Source: a virus
IMG/VR virus record: IMGVR_UViG_3300027917_002462
Span: 1 to 22,219 of that record
Direction: 5' to 3' (one strand)
DNA: 22,219 bases
The notes below the pieces were generated by a model. That model had not been told where the DNA came from, made no database searches, and saw nothing but the letters and a program-made list of their open reading frames with translations. Of this stretch, positions 21,860-22,219 are shown one piece after another. Position numbers and translations under genes: made by a program. Position 1 is the stretch's first letter. Every line of letters begins with the position of its first letter.

Positions 21860-22219
21860 ATGACCAAGCAATTTGCTAAGTTCTATGACTATGTCGATCT
21901 TGCGGCACCAAAGGGATTGCGTATTCCTGACGAGCCAAAAGAAAAGGCAAAATTCATCGACAATTTCGTTGCCAATAAAAAGGGTCTAATAGCTACAGTT
22001 AGGGCTACACATGCAGCAAGACTGACACGTAATAATGGCTTGTATTTGCCAGACAAGATGCGCAAGGGTTCTAGAACAATGGTTTCACGTGAGCGTGGCG
22101 GTTCTGAACCGTATGATAAGCCAGTACTTATCAATCACGAGTCACACCTTGATGCTATTGGTAGGATCGTCGCTGCTGACTATATAGATGTCACTCAGCA
22201 AGCACGTGTAACTGATTCG
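21860..22219 (+). CDS. Prohead (capsid maturation) protease, N-terminal part; cut by window end
   Basis: The ATG follows AAGGAATAACT, two bases after the portal stop; 120 codons are visible and the frame stays open at the window end. Residues 87-105 (DKPVLINHESHLDAIGRIVA) fit the strand-plus-histidine signature of S78/U35-type prohead proteases, which cleave scaffold and capsid precursors during head maturation. H93 is the likely catalytic histidine; the serine lies beyond the window. Position after the portal and before the expected scaffold and major capsid genes agrees. Confidence is moderate because only the first part is seen. Confidence 0.75.
   Translation, partial: MTKQFAKFYDYVDLAAPKGLRIPDEPKEKAKFIDNFVANKKGLIATVRATHAARLTRNNGLYLPDKMRKGSRTMVSRERGGSEPYDKPVLINHESHLDAIGRIVAADYIDVTQQARVTDS

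Noticed and set aside
1-22219. CRISPR array, insertion sequence, integrase or attachment site
   Set aside because: No regularly spaced repeats, transposase motifs, integrase catalytic residues or tRNA-like core were seen anywhere in the window.

Overview
The window is part of a tailed double-stranded DNA bacteriophage genome (Caudoviricetes). The diagnostic genes lie on the + strand: a large terminase with both ATPase and nuclease motifs, a portal protein, and the start of a prohead protease, in the usual packaging/head order. The host cannot be named from the sequence. Strong AGGAG-type ribosome binding sites point to a bacterial host, and no tRNA, integrase or lysis gene is recognisable. 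Whether the phage is very large cannot be judged from 22 kb, but a 1380-codon gene directly upstream of the packaging genes is unusual for a small phage.

Layout. (1) Positions 1-462 are non-coding, with several hairpins and short direct repeats. (2) Positions 463-6262 form a block of small genes, all on the - strand, each with a good ribosome binding site. Few are recognisable. They include a lipoprotein, a membrane-anchored protein, two membrane peptides of 43-44 residues, a coiled-coil protein with an L7/L12-like tail, and a Trp-rich 458-residue protein. Between genes in the upstream half of this block sit three copies of a complete type II hammerhead ribozyme motif on the - strand, at 3720-3782, 4076-4136 and 5556-5618. 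(3) Positions 6263-6514 are a divergent, partly AT-rich intergenic region. (4) From 6515 to the window end everything is on the + strand in one tightly packed late-type operon: a small protein, a five-cysteine protein that may be the small terminase, a 12-cysteine peptide, a giant multi-domain protein, two Gly/Ala-rich proteins, the large terminase, another Gly-rich multi-segment membrane protein, four further probable virion proteins, a portal fused to a MuF-type head-morphogenesis tail, and the prohead protease cut by the window end.

How it works together. Seven + strand junctions overlap by exactly one base (TAATG, TGATG or TAGTG), so the late genes are probably translationally coupled and made together during head assembly. 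The 1380-residue protein carries, in order, a DEDDh exonuclease-like domain, an HExxH metallopeptidase-like domain and a protein-kinase-like domain with its catalytic residues present. This is the architecture of a polyvalent protein packaged in the capsid and delivered with the DNA. The glycine-zipper-like proteins around it and around the terminase could be internal or membrane-penetrating virion components that help delivery.

The ribozymes are the other highlight. They lie in the leaders of downstream genes (one begins 6 bases after the preceding stop codon). They would cut a polycistronic early transcript into pieces whose new ends are capped by stem I (5' side) or stem III (3' side). The three copies have different stem I sequences with pairing kept intact, which supports real RNA function.
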